Origin: Limnohabitans sp. Rim8
GTDB taxonomy: Bacteria; Pseudomonadota; Gammaproteobacteria; Burkholderiales; Burkholderiaceae_C
Assembly: GCA_945897795.1 (NCBI GenBank)
Contig: CAMDFT010000008.1
Span: 1 to 64,000 of the forward strand
Direction: 5' to 3'
DNA length: 64,000 nucleotides
Shown here in pieces: positions 53,045 to 61,037 of this stretch (its first letter is position 1; each line of letters opens with the position of its first letter). A program made the translations under genes and the position numbers. The notes beneath the pieces were generated by a model. The model was not told where the DNA came from. It saw nothing but the letters and a program-made list of their open reading frames with translations, and did no database searches.

Positions 53045-54054
53045 TGGCCGAGCCAGACAAAGCCGCAGCGGGAACACCCGAAGAAATCGCAGCAGCAGCA
53101 GCTGCTGCTGCAGAGGCATTGCGGCCGATCATCATCGTCAAAAAAATCATTGCCGACGACGGCCATGCAGGTGCGCACGGTGGCGCCTGGAAAATCGCTC
53201 TGGCCGACATGATGACGGCCATGATGGCTTTCTTCTTGCTGATGTGGCTGTTGGGTGCCAGCGACGAGGACAAGCGCAAAAGTGTGGCGGACTATTTCAG
53301 GCCCACCTCCCACAGCCAGATTGCGTTTGGTGAATTGGCGGGCTCCAATGGCTTGTTCGGTGGCAAGTCCATCATCGACCCCGATGGTTTCCCTTTCACC
53401 GCCAAACAATCTGCATTGCTTGAGCGTTTGACGCCTCAGGCCCAAGGTGGGCCAGGCGAAAGCTTTGGTTCATCCAAGGAAGAGAACAACAAGGATGGCC
53501 CCTCTGACCAAGACCCTGGCAAAGCCACGGGTTCGGGCTCACCTGGCGAGGGTGGCGGCAGTGGCTCACCAGGCCAGAAACAGGACAAAGAAAATTTCGA
53601 CAAGGTCGAAAAAGAAATCAAACAGAAATTGTCTGAAAGCCCGCAGTTCGACAAAATCAAGGACCAGGTCAGCATCACCCGCGAAAAGGACGGTTTGCGC
53701 ATTGAGGTGATCGACAAGGCCGACTTTGCCATGTACAGCTCTGGCGGCGCAGAAATGGGCAGCAAAGCTGCCGCCTTGATGGCCGAGGTGACCAAAACCC
53801 TCAAACCACTGCCCAACAAATTGTCCATCCGTGGGCACACCGACAGCATGGGTTTCGCTCCGGACAGCATGCGTAACAATTGGACCTTGTCGACCGAGCG
53901 GGCCGATGCCACGCGGCAATTCATGCAATCCCAGGGCATCGCTGGCAATCGGTTCTCGCGCATCGAGGGGGTGGCCGATACCAATCCCAAAGTGCCGGGC
54001 AATGCTGCAGACCCGCGCAACCGGCGCGTCAGCATCACGGTGCTCAACCAGTGA
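53044..54054 (+). CDS. motB: Flagellar stator protein MotB
   Basis: 336 residues. A cytoplasmic lead is followed by one helix with the ion-binding aspartate (WKIALADMMTAMMAFFLLMWLL), a Gly/Ser/Pro-rich linker (about 140-185) and an OmpA-like peptidoglycan-binding domain (LSIRGHTDSMGFAPDSM; NWTLSTERADATRQFM; ADPRNRRVSITVL). The aspartate without polar neighbours points to a proton-driven stator. It is the partner of MotA in the same unit. Confidence 0.95.
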   Translation: MAEPDKAAAGTPEEIAAAAAAAAEALRPIIIVKKIIADDGHAGAHGGAWKIALADMMTAMMAFFLLMWLLGASDEDKRKSVADYFRPTSHSQIAFGELAGSNGLFGGKSIIDPDGFPFTAKQSALLERLTPQAQGGPGESFGSSKEENNKDGPSDQDPGKATGSGSPGEGGGSGSPGQKQDKENFDKVEKEIKQKLSESPQFDKIKDQVSITREKDGLRIEVIDKADFAMYSSGGAEMGSKAAALMAEVTKTLKPLPNKLSIRGHTDSMGFAPDSMRNNWTLSTERADATRQFMQSQGIAGNRFSRIEGVADTNPKVPGNAADPRNRRVSITVLNQ

Positions 54055-54137
54055 TCAAGTTTGAATGCGGCTTGACTGAGCGCTAAGATGACGAATAACC
54101 GCCCAGGTTCATACCCACACCTTCTAGAGGTTTCCCC

Positions 54138-54635
54138 ATGCTGAAAAATACTGCAATCGGTATCGCCATCGGTCTTTTGGTCATGGGCGGCATCTGGGGG
54201 CTGGTGCACCTCATGTGGGACACTCGTCCAGAGACCGATTTGATCGCCGAAAGCTTGCCCGGCGACAGCAAAGGGGTGATGGATCTGATTTGTGAGCTGG
54301 AGCTGGACTTGGACGGTCAACTGGCTTTGGGCATCAAGGAAAACGAGCCCTCCAGAATCACCATGGCACAGATTGATTTTGAGAAAAAATCAGGCTGGTA
54401 CCAAGGCAAGATTGCCATCTCCGAAAGCCGTGCAGGCACCCTCAACCTGATGGGTACCCGGATGAAAATTTACCGCCCCGCCATGTTTCAGCGCTTTGGC
54501 GTGATGATCACGGGTGAAGAGTTTGTGGTGGACCGCAAAACAGGCAGTTTTGTGCAATCCCTGAACCTGAACGACGGGCGCAACGTCAAGCTCATCAAGG
54601 GCACTTGCGCCAAAGTGATCAAACCGCCGTTCTGA
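54138..54635 (+). CDS. Unidentified membrane-anchored periplasmic protein next to motAB
   Basis: 165 residues with an N-terminal helix (about 5-26, TAIGIAIGLLVMGGIWGLVH) that may be an uncleaved anchor, then a beta-rich domain (LICELELDLDGQLALGIKEN; IAISESRAGTLNLMG; MITGEEFVVDRKTGSF). No family recognised. It lies 83 bases after motB on the same strand and converges with the enhancer-binding-protein gene. A stator-associated or envelope role can only be suggested by position. Confidence 0.65.
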   Translation: MLKNTAIGIAIGLLVMGGIWGLVHLMWDTRPETDLIAESLPGDSKGVMDLICELELDLDGQLALGIKENEPSRITMAQIDFEKKSGWYQGKIAISESRAGTLNLMGTRMKIYRPAMFQRFGVMITGEEFVVDRKTGSFVQSLNLNDGRNVKLIKGTCAKVIKPPF

Positions 54636-54680
54636 GTTCGACCCCCGTGGGTCTGCAACGCCTGCCCTGCAGAGGCCGTC

Positions 54681-55937
54681 TCAGGCCACGCCGCGCAGTT
54701 CGTACTTGTTGATTTTTTCGATGAGTGTGGTTCTTTGCAGCTGCAGCAGCTTGGCCGTTTGAGACACATTGCCCAGGGTGCGGCTAAGGGCTTGCTCGAT
54801 CAGGCTGCGCTCAATGTCGATCAGGTGTTGCTTGAGCGAGATGCCATCGCTCGGCAGGGTCTGGATGCCTTGGGCCAGCAAGATGACTTCTTCGACCGAA
54901 CTCATTTCGTCGTTGGAGGCCGACAGGGGCATCGGGGCGAAGGCGGCTCGGGGGACGGGCGCAGGGCTGTCGCTGCCTGCAAACAAATGGCTCAACGGGT
55001 CATTGTCAGCCCAGGGGGGGCTTTCGGCATCGCCAGCTGCCACGGGTGTCCCATTCGGCTCGGCAAAGGCCAACGCGTCTTGCAGGGCCGAATCGGAACG
55101 AAACAGCGAGGGTTGCGGGGCCGGTGTGGGCATTTGGCTCAGGCGCTGGGCCTGCAAAGCGACCAAACCCGAGGGCATCATGCAGGCAGGCACGGTGTGC
55201 ACCTGCAGGGTTTGCGAGGGGAACAGCGTCGAAAAACGGTCCACCAGATTCGACAACTCGCGCACATTGCCCGGCCAAGCGTAGGCCTGCAGCAGCTGCA
55301 TCATGTCAGGCGCAAACTTCAGGGGGCGGTTGCCCGGCAGGATGTGCTTTTCCGCGTAAAACTGCAGCAAGGCAACAATGTCTTCAGGCCGCTCGCGCAA
55401 AGCGGTCGTGTTGATGGGCAAGACGTTGATGCGGTAATAAAGGTCTTCCCGGAAACGCCCTGCCGCCACTTCTGATTCCAGATTTTTGTGAGTGGCCGCG
55501 ACCACCCGCACGTCCACAGACACTTCGCGCGAGGCGCCCACCGGCAAAAGGCAGCGCTCTTGCAGGACGCGCAAAAGCTTGACTTGCATGTCCATGGGCA
55601 GGTCGCCGATTTCGTCCAGAAAAAGGGTGCCACCGTGCGCCAGCTCGAATCGGCCCAAACGGTCGGCCACGGCACCGGTGAAGGCGCCTTTGCGGTGACC
55701 AAAAAGCTCGCTTTCGATCAGATCGCGCGGGATGGCCCCACAGTTGATGGGCACAAACGGTCCACCTGCGCGGGGGCCTTGGGCATGCAGCGCCTGGGCC
55801 ACCAGTTCTTTACCCGTACCGCTCTCGCCAGTCACCAGGGCTGTCGAAGATGACGCCGCCAAAGTCTGGATGAGCTCGCGCAAAAACTGCGTCGCTCGGC
55901 TTTGTCCAATGATTTGGGTTTTGGCGCTGGCTTTCAT
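54681..55937 (-). CDS. Sigma-54 enhancer-binding protein without receiver domain (FleQ/FlrA-like)
   Basis: 418 residues. The AAA+ domain starts almost at the N-terminus (TQIIGQSRATQFLRELIQTL): Walker A TGESGTGKE, sigma-54-contacting GAFTGA (in HRKGAFTGAVADR), Walker B GGTLFLDEIGDL and the arginine finger region FREDLYYRINVLP. A variable linker (about 245-365) and a C-terminal Fis-type helix-turn-helix (IEQALSRTLGNVSQTAKLLQ) follow. No receiver or FleQ N-terminal domain is present. It is a good candidate activator for the sigma-54 promoters between flhA and fliK. Confidence 0.88.
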   Translation of the reverse strand: MKASAKTQIIGQSRATQFLRELIQTLAASSSTALVTGESGTGKELVAQALHAQGPRAGGPFVPINCGAIPRDLIESELFGHRKGAFTGAVADRLGRFELAHGGTLFLDEIGDLPMDMQVKLLRVLQERCLLPVGASREVSVDVRVVAATHKNLESEVAAGRFREDLYYRINVLPINTTALRERPEDIVALLQFYAEKHILPGNRPLKFAPDMMQLLQAYAWPGNVRELSNLVDRFSTLFPSQTLQVHTVPACMMPSGLVALQAQRLSQMPTPAPQPSLFRSDSALQDALAFAEPNGTPVAAGDAESPPWADNDPLSHLFAGSDSPAPVPRAAFAPMPLSASNDEMSSVEEVILLAQGIQTLPSDGISLKQHLIDIERSLIEQALSRTLGNVSQTAKLLQLQRTTLIEKINKYELRGVA

Positions 55938-55994
55938 GTCAATTCGTTGTCTGATGGTCTCAGGCGGCGCTCAGGGCACGCCCATCGGGCAAGT

Positions 55995-56010
55995 TGCGCT
56001 GAAAGCGCCA
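55995..56010 (-). promoter_or_regulatory. Weak sigma-54-like site upstream of the enhancer-binding-protein gene
   Basis: On the minus strand TGGCGCT-TTCA-GCGCA keeps GG and GC 10 bases apart but departs from TTGCA at -12. If used, the activator would control its own expression. Low confidence. Confidence 0.3.
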
Positions 56011-56100
56011 CACGGCAGTTGAAAAAACTTTAGGCGGTTTAGTCATTTTTAGTTTATAAATTATCAATTGGTACTTTGGCAAGTGATTTTATCAAAAATT

Positions 56101-56141
56101 CAAATAAATACGTTTTTTATACCAAAAAAAGTATTTATTTG
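56101..56141. repeat. AT-rich perfect inverted repeat
   Basis: CAAATAAATAC (56101-56111) and GTATTTATTTG (56131-56141) are 11-bp perfect arms, and inside them TTTTTT and AAAAAA can pair further. It is far more AT-rich than the rest of the window and lies in a regulatory region between two flagellar transcription units. Confidence 0.7.
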
Positions 56142-56191
56142 TTCAATATTTAGAACTATTCGACCCTCTCCGCTGGAAAGACCGGTTGAAA

Positions 56192-56219
56192 CTCAAGACT
56201 TGGGCATTGCTGCCGATGT
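56192..56219 (+). promoter_or_regulatory. Sigma-28 (FliA) promoter of flgP
   Basis: CTCAAG (56192-56197), 14-base spacer, GCCGATGT (56212-56219). It shares both half-sites and exact spacing with the site before motAB. Expected start near 56226, about 60 bases before flgP. Confidence 0.6.
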
Positions 56220-56288
56220 ATGCAACAAGACACAACACATCCACGCACCGCTTTGGTCAGTGTGGGTGCCCGTTCATGGAGAAGCACA

Positions 56289-56783
56289 ATGACCCGTACC
56301 CGATCACTGGCAGCCGCCCTGCTGACCACCTTGGCCTTGGCCGGATGCCAATCCCTGCCCTTGAACATTCAGGCAAAGGACGCCACCGTCCCGCAGGCGC
56401 CCGCCGCCTCGATGCTCAGCCCCTTGGTGGAAAAGCGTGAAACCCTGGTGGCCACGGGTTACGCCGTCATCAGCGTACAAAACCACAAAAACCCGGCGCA
56501 GCAACGCCTGTTGGCCATCCGCGCCTCCAAGCTTGACGCTTACCGTTCTTTGACCGAGCAGGTCTATGGCCAACAACTTGACGCCACCACCACCGTGGCC
56601 GACATGACGGTCATGAGCGACACCTTCCGCGCCAAGGTAGAGGGCGTGATCTACGGCGCCACCATGGTCAGCATCACCCCGGTCGGCGAAGACACTTACG
56701 AGACCACCATGTCGCTGGACCAGTACGTGGTGCGTGATTTGCGTGCCTTGTACCTCGGTCAGATGACTTCGCGCCGCCGCTGA
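56289..56783 (+). CDS. flgP: Flagellar outer-membrane lipoprotein FlgP (LPP20 family)
   Basis: 164 residues. The signal sequence ends LALAGCQS, so Cys20 is lipidated. The mature part VATGYAVISVQNHKNPAQQR, IRASKLDAYRSLTEQVYGQQ and TVADMTVMSDTFRAKVEGV matches FlgP, which forms basal disks or the H ring around sheathed or high-torque polar motors in Vibrio and Campylobacter. GGAGAA lies 6 bases before the ATG at 56289. The neighbouring FlgT-like gene supports the assignment. Confidence 0.82.
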   Translation: MTRTRSLAAALLTTLALAGCQSLPLNIQAKDATVPQAPAASMLSPLVEKRETLVATGYAVISVQNHKNPAQQRLLAIRASKLDAYRSLTEQVYGQQLDATTTVADMTVMSDTFRAKVEGVIYGATMVSITPVGEDTYETTMSLDQYVVRDLRALYLGQMTSRRR

Positions 56784-56808
56784 TCACCCCTCAGATTGGA
56801 CTGACCCC

Positions 56809-58056
56809 ATGCTGGCCCTTATGAACTCGCCCCGCCCTGCCTGGTTGCGCATCAGCGCTGCCGTGCTGGCCTGTGCGTTGGCCAGTACGGCCTCAGCCCA
56901 AAGCCCCAGCCCTGCCGAATTGGCAGCCAAAGCGCTGGCCTCGGCCCCGGTGCAGGCCCTGTTGAATGCCCAGTCCCAGTCGGCCAAGGCGGCCCAGAAG
57001 AACCCACAAAATAACCACGACGCGCAACTCGCCGCCATCCGTCAGGCCATTCTGGAAGCCACCCTGGACCGGCCCACACGGGTGGTCAGCACGGCTTGGG
57101 TGGACCACCAGGGGGCTTTGCACGAAAGCGCCCATTTCCACTCCGAGGCGCAGGTGCGCGGCGTGCGGGTCTTGTCTTATGTGCAAGGCAACGAACCCGT
57201 GACCCAGGTCAGCGCCGAGGTCTTGCCCTGGGGCTGGAAGCCCGTGGGAGCAGACCAGAGCTGCAAGGCACCACCCCGGCCCTGGCGTTTGCCTTTGGGC
57301 GTGCAAGTCGTGATGCCTGAGGGCTTCAGTGGCCCGCAACTGTTTGCCAGCCAGACCCTGCTGGCGCTGGCGCAGCAGGCCTGGAGCCAGAACATGCAAG
57401 CCTCTCAGCGCTGGCGCACGCACAGCGTGGCGCAGGCCGCCCCGCAGTCAGACAACGCTTACATGCGTGCGCTCACCGGCCAGACCGAAGAGCGCAGCGG
57501 CTGGACAGCCGAGATTTCGCTGCAGCCGCACGCCCCGGTTGTGGCACGTTCGTGGACTGAGTACCTCGGCCTGAACGCCAGTGCCTCGCCGTTGCACTGG
57601 ACAATGAGCTTGCGCTTGGGCCAAAAGCTCAGCCCGGCCTCGCGCCTGGTGCCGCAGTGGCAAATCGAACAAATCATCTCGATCTCTCCCTTGGCCCTGG
57701 CGCAAAGCCCCACGGCCTGGGCGCAGCAGATGCAAGGCCTTTTGCAAGAGCGCATGCACCAATGGGTGGCCCAGCTGGACAAGCAAACCGAATGCGAACC
57801 GGTGCAGTTCCATGTGCGCCGCCAAGGCACGCAGTCCCTCGAGCTGCAAGCGGGCTTTGACAGCGGATTGCGCCCCGGTGACCGCGTGCTCTTGATGGAC
57901 CCCGCCCATGTGCCGGCCCGCATGCTAGAGCCTGGGGTGGCCCAGCACCTGGCCTTGGCCCAGGTGGTCAAGGTCGGCCCACACCGCACCGAGCTGCAAC
58001 AACTCGCGGGCCCAGCCCTAGCCTCGCATGGCGCCTGGATGGCCCTGCCCTTGTGA
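56809..58056 (+). CDS. FlgT-like flagellar assembly protein
   Basis: 415 residues with a signal peptide (about 5-31, ending TASAQ). The N-terminal domain (QLAAIRQAILEATLDRPTRV; SEAQVRGVRVLSYVQGNEPV) and the C-terminal domain (LELQAGFDSGLRPGDRVLLM; ALAQVVKVGPHRTELQQLAG) resemble the two outer domains of FlgT, the H-ring protein that surrounds LP rings in Vibrio. The start could be 12 bases later. It lies 25 bases after flgP. Overall identity is too low to be sure by eye. Confidence 0.65.
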   Translation: MLALMNSPRPAWLRISAAVLACALASTASAQSPSPAELAAKALASAPVQALLNAQSQSAKAAQKNPQNNHDAQLAAIRQAILEATLDRPTRVVSTAWVDHQGALHESAHFHSEAQVRGVRVLSYVQGNEPVTQVSAEVLPWGWKPVGADQSCKAPPRPWRLPLGVQVVMPEGFSGPQLFASQTLLALAQQAWSQNMQASQRWRTHSVAQAAPQSDNAYMRALTGQTEERSGWTAEISLQPHAPVVARSWTEYLGLNASASPLHWTMSLRLGQKLSPASRLVPQWQIEQIISISPLALAQSPTAWAQQMQGLLQERMHQWVAQLDKQTECEPVQFHVRRQGTQSLELQAGFDSGLRPGDRVLLMDPAHVPARMLEPGVAQHLALAQVVKVGPHRTELQQLAGPALASHGAWMALPL

Positions 58057-58086
58057 GCCTGTTCAACCCCGAACCACACCACCCCT

Positions 58087-58653
58087 ATGACCTCTGCCGT
58101 TTCTCCTCACCGTCACTTGGCCACCTGGCTGCTCGGCTGCTTCGCGCTGGTCAGCTGGAGTTCAGCGGCCTGGTCCGCTGACACTGCCGGGGCCTTGGCA
58201 CTCAAGGCACTGCTGGGCCCGCAAGCCGCGTTCCAGCAAATGGGCGGCTTGCCACCCACACCGGCCCATTCGGCGGAGGGTCTTGCACACACCAGCCCTT
58301 CGGCCATCACCTCGGCACCCGCGGCCGCAGCCATGGCAAGCGGCACGGTCACGGTGCAACGCGGCGAGACGCTGGACCGCCTGATCCGCAGGACTTTGCC
58401 GGATGTCCCTTTGCACCCCGACTTTTTGCGCAAGGCCTTTGTGACCCTGAACCCGCAGGCTTTTCCATCAGGTTCACCCCATCAGATGCGGGCTGGGGTC
58501 CAATTGAAGGTGCCCAGCATGCCGGCCTTGCGCCAGATGGTGTTGAGCCAGCACCCGGGGGCAGCAGCTTTGCTCGGCGGGGCTGACAAACCGGCAGAAC
58601 AAAAGCTTGCGCACGAGCCGAACGACCAGCGCCGCTGGGTGCGTTTCCCCTGA
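58087..58653 (+). CDS. Exported LysM/FimV-like protein, flagellar cluster
   Basis: 188 residues with a signal peptide (about 12-31, ending AAWSA). Residues about 88-143 resemble a LysM or FimV-type domain: VTVQRGETLDRLIRRTLPD, FVTLNPQAFPSG and MRAGVQLKVPS. Such domains bind peptidoglycan or localise polar machinery. It lies 30 bases after the FlgT-like gene and 20 before the FliK-like gene, in the FlgO position of FlgOPT clusters, but it is not FlgO by sequence. Confidence 0.65.
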   Translation: MTSAVSPHRHLATWLLGCFALVSWSSAAWSADTAGALALKALLGPQAAFQQMGGLPPTPAHSAEGLAHTSPSAITSAPAAAAMASGTVTVQRGETLDRLIRRTLPDVPLHPDFLRKAFVTLNPQAFPSGSPHQMRAGVQLKVPSMPALRQMVLSQHPGAAALLGGADKPAEQKLAHEPNDQRRWVRFP

Positions 58654-58672
58654 TCGCAGCGCAGGCCGCAGC

Positions 58673-59791
58673 ATGATCACCGGGGCTGAAACCGCCCACC
58701 TCAGCCCTAAGATTCCGACCATTTACCTGGATGGAAAACTGCCCCTGGTGGTCGAGCGCAGCGCCGCCGAACTGGGCTTGCGCGACGGCCAGGTGATTCA
58801 ATCCACCGTCGAAAACCGCCAAGACCGGATTCGTCTGATCCTGCAAGACCCCGCGCAAGCCGGCCGTTTTATTGACTTGCCCAAAGAACTGCCCGCGGGG
58901 CTGCGCCTGGCTTCGGGCGACACGGCCCTGTTTCGGGTGCAACTGCAAAGCGATGGCTCGATCTGGCTGCGCCCGCTGCAAGCCACCGCTGCGGCTGCCC
59001 CCGCAGCCGCTGCACCTTTGGCGCAAATGCCCAACCGCATGCAACAGCTGGGATTCAGACCCCCCGACATGGGCGCCCTGGCCCTGCTGCTGCGTCCGGG
59101 CGGTCTGGACAGCCTGCTGCAAAGTCTGAACTCGGCGTCCCCCGAGCTGGCAGTTTTGCAGCAGTGGCAACGCATGCGCCCCAGCATGGCCCAACTGACG
59201 CCGGAAAAACTCCAGCAACTCATGCAGCGCAGCGGCCTGATGACCGAAGCTTTGCTGTCACAGGGCCACGGCAGTGGTCTGGTTGACTTGAAGTCGGGTC
59301 TGCGGCAGTTGTTGCGACTGCTGCAAAGCACCAGCCACGAGGCGACGGGCCGTGTGCAAGATGCCATCGACGACATCGAGTCGCACCAACTCACTGCAGC
59401 CGACACCCTGACAGGGCGCGAATGGGTGTTTTCGATGATGCTGCCTTTTGCGGACGCCGAACCCGTGGCGCTGCGATTTGTGCGGGGCCGCAGCAAGCGG
59501 GGCGAAGAAAAGGCACCGCTGGTCATTCACTTGCACACCCGCAACCGCGAACTGGGCGAAGTGTGGCTGCAAACACGCATCAGCGACCAGACCGAAGTCG
59601 ACATGGTCATGTGGGCCTTGCGCGAGGATGTGGTGAAACGGGCACGCGACCTGACGCCCAACCTGGCCGAAGAGCTGGACAGCGCAGGCCTGAACATGAC
59701 CCGGCTGCACATCATCCACGGCCCAGGCCCTTCCGAGCCCATGCCCTGGAACCCGCCCGAGACCGGCAGCTTGCTGGATGTGCAGACATGA
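58673..59791 (+). CDS. Second FliK-like hook-length control protein
   Basis: 372 residues. The N-terminal half is variable (LDGKLPLVVERSAAELGLRD; Ala/Pro-rich 100-120). The C-terminal half has EWVFSMMLPFADAEPVALRF, VIHLHTRNRELGEVWLQTRI and LAEELDSAGLNMTRLHIIHG, a Flg_hook-type fold as in FliK. The start at 58673 follows AGG. It overlaps the FlhB C-terminal-domain homologue by 4 bases. Such paired genes occur in many motile proteobacteria, but the role of the second FliK is unsettled. Confidence 0.75.
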   Translation: MITGAETAHLSPKIPTIYLDGKLPLVVERSAAELGLRDGQVIQSTVENRQDRIRLILQDPAQAGRFIDLPKELPAGLRLASGDTALFRVQLQSDGSIWLRPLQATAAAAPAAAAPLAQMPNRMQQLGFRPPDMGALALLLRPGGLDSLLQSLNSASPELAVLQQWQRMRPSMAQLTPEKLQQLMQRSGLMTEALLSQGHGSGLVDLKSGLRQLLRLLQSTSHEATGRVQDAIDDIESHQLTAADTLTGREWVFSMMLPFADAEPVALRFVRGRSKRGEEKAPLVIHLHTRNRELGEVWLQTRISDQTEVDMVMWALREDVVKRARDLTPNLAEELDSAGLNMTRLHIIHGPGPSEPMPWNPPETGSLLDVQT

Positions 59792-60066
59792 AAGCCCCGC
59801 TGAAAGAGGCGATTGCGCTGGAGTATGGCAAGCGCAAAACCCCCGTCATCAGCGCCAAGGGTGAAGACGAGCTGGCCCAGCGCATCATCGACGAAGCCCA
59901 GCGCCACGGCGTGTACGTGGCCGAAGACCCCCAGTTGCTGGCCTTGCTCAGCCGCATCGACCTGGACAAGGAAATCCCCCCCGAGCTCTACACCGCCGTG
60001 GCCGTGATTTTGTCGTGGGTTTACTGGCTCAAGGGCATGCGCCCGGGCGACGAAAAAAGCCCGTAA
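59788..60066 (+). CDS. FlhB C-terminal-domain homologue (FhlB-like)
   Basis: 92 residues corresponding to the cytoplasmic C-terminal part of FlhB without the membrane helices or the NPTH motif: AIALEYGKRKTPVISAKGED, RIIDEAQRHGVYVAEDPQLL and IPPELYTAVAVILSWVYWL. In Salmonella the similar FhlB can substitute for the cleaved FlhB C-terminus. It is translationally coupled (ATGA) to the FliK-like gene, suggesting that the pair acts together in export switching. Confidence 0.85.
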   Translation: MKAPLKEAIALEYGKRKTPVISAKGEDELAQRIIDEAQRHGVYVAEDPQLLALLSRIDLDKEIPPELYTAVAVILSWVYWLKGMRPGDEKSP

Positions 60067-60159
60067 ATCGCCCCGCCTGGCGCACCAAAGCTGGGCACAT
60101 TCGACCGCAAACCTAGGGTAAACACCAGACACCCCAACGCCATCTGGTGCGCACAATAT

Positions 60160-60176
60160 GGTTATCAGCAATAACC
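60160..60176. promoter_or_regulatory. GGTTAT-N5-ATAACC palindrome upstream of the crotonase operon
   Basis: GGTTAT (60160-60165), CAGCA, ATAACC (60171-60176), a perfect 6-bp-arm inverted repeat (7 with flanking T/A context) 41 bases before the crotonase ATG. GGTTAT/ATAACC half-sites are typical of MarR-family regulators of hydroxycinnamate catabolism. No such regulator gene is adjacent. Confidence 0.55.
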
Positions 60177-60217
60177 TTATTGCATTCTCTGACCCAGACC
60201 CGCCTAGGACCTTTGCG

Positions 60218-61024
60218 ATGACTCAAGCCCCTCACCCGATCCTGGAACGTGCAGCCGCCAACGGCGTGGCCCTGGAGATGCAAGGCGCTGTGGCCGTGGT
60301 GCGCCTGTGTCGCCCAGCCAAACGCAATGCGCTCAACGACCCCCTGATCGAAGCGCTGCGCGATGTGTTCCAGAACCTGCCCCCCGAAGCCCGCTGCGCG
60401 GTGATTCACGGTGAGGGCAGCCACTTTTGCGCCGGGCTGGATTTGTCGGAGCTCAAAGAACGCGACGCGGGCGAAGGCATTCACCACTCACGCGGCTGGC
60501 ATGTGGCGCTGAACGCAGTCGAGCAAGGCAGCGTGCCCGTGGTCTGTGCGCTGCACGGCGCGGTGGTGGGCGGCGGGCTGGAGCTGGCCAGCGCAGGCCA
60601 CATCCGTGTGGCCGACGAGAGCACCTTTTACGCCTTGCCAGAAGGCACTCGCGGCATTTTTGTGGGCGGCGGCGGCTCGGTGCGCGTGCCCAAACTGATC
60701 GGCACGGCGCGCATGATCGACATGATGCTCACGGGGCGTGTCTACGACGCGCAAGAAGGCGAGCGTGTGGGCTTTGCCCAATATTTGGTGCCCACCGGCA
60801 CGGCTTTGGCCAAGGCCATCGAGCTGGCCACCCGCATCGCCACCAACGCCCCGCTGACCAACTTTGCGCTCACCCACGCCATGCCGCGCATTGCCGAGCA
60901 ACCGGCTGACCACGGCCTGTTCACCGAAGCCCTGATGGCCTCGATCGCCCAAGCCGCCCCCGAAGCCAAAGCCCGTGTCCGCGCCTTCCTCGAAGGCAAG
61001 GCGGCCAAAGTGCAAAAAAGCTGA
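60218..61024 (+). CDS. Enoyl-CoA hydratase/isomerase family (crotonase)
   Basis: 268 residues. The crotonase fold is evident: RLCRPAKRNALNDPLIEAL, the first oxyanion-hole segment GSHFCAGLDLSEL, the second GAVVGGGLELASAGHI with the Gly-Gly-x-Glu that carries a catalytic Glu, and LPEGTRGIFVGGGG with a second Glu. It is not the vanillin-forming HCHL type, so hydration of a cinnamoyl-CoA is more likely than retro-aldol cleavage. The ATG at 60218 fits the family. It precedes the feruloyl-CoA synthase-like gene by 13 bases. Confidence 0.85.
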   Translation: MTQAPHPILERAAANGVALEMQGAVAVVRLCRPAKRNALNDPLIEALRDVFQNLPPEARCAVIHGEGSHFCAGLDLSELKERDAGEGIHHSRGWHVALNAVEQGSVPVVCALHGAVVGGGLELASAGHIRVADESTFYALPEGTRGIFVGGGGSVRVPKLIGTARMIDMMLTGRVYDAQEGERVGFAQYLVPTGTALAKAIELATRIATNAPLTNFALTHAMPRIAEQPADHGLFTEALMASIAQAAPEAKARVRAFLEGKAAKVQKS

Positions 61025-61037
61025 GCCGGAGACGCGC

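Larger units (their letters stand above)
55938..56288. other. AT-rich intergenic region between the enhancer-binding-protein gene and flgP
   Basis: 351 bases without a gene. From about 56035 to 56160 it is much richer in A+T than its surroundings and contains a long perfect hairpin (56101-56141). Near 56192-56219 lies a sigma-28-like promoter for flgP. Near 55995-56010 the minus strand has a weak sigma-54-like site that could drive the enhancer-binding-protein gene. Confidence 0.7.

Noticed and set aside
54636-54680. GACCCCCGTGGGTC as a terminator between the anchored-protein gene and the enhancer-binding-protein gene
   Set aside because: The stem is short and lacks a T run.
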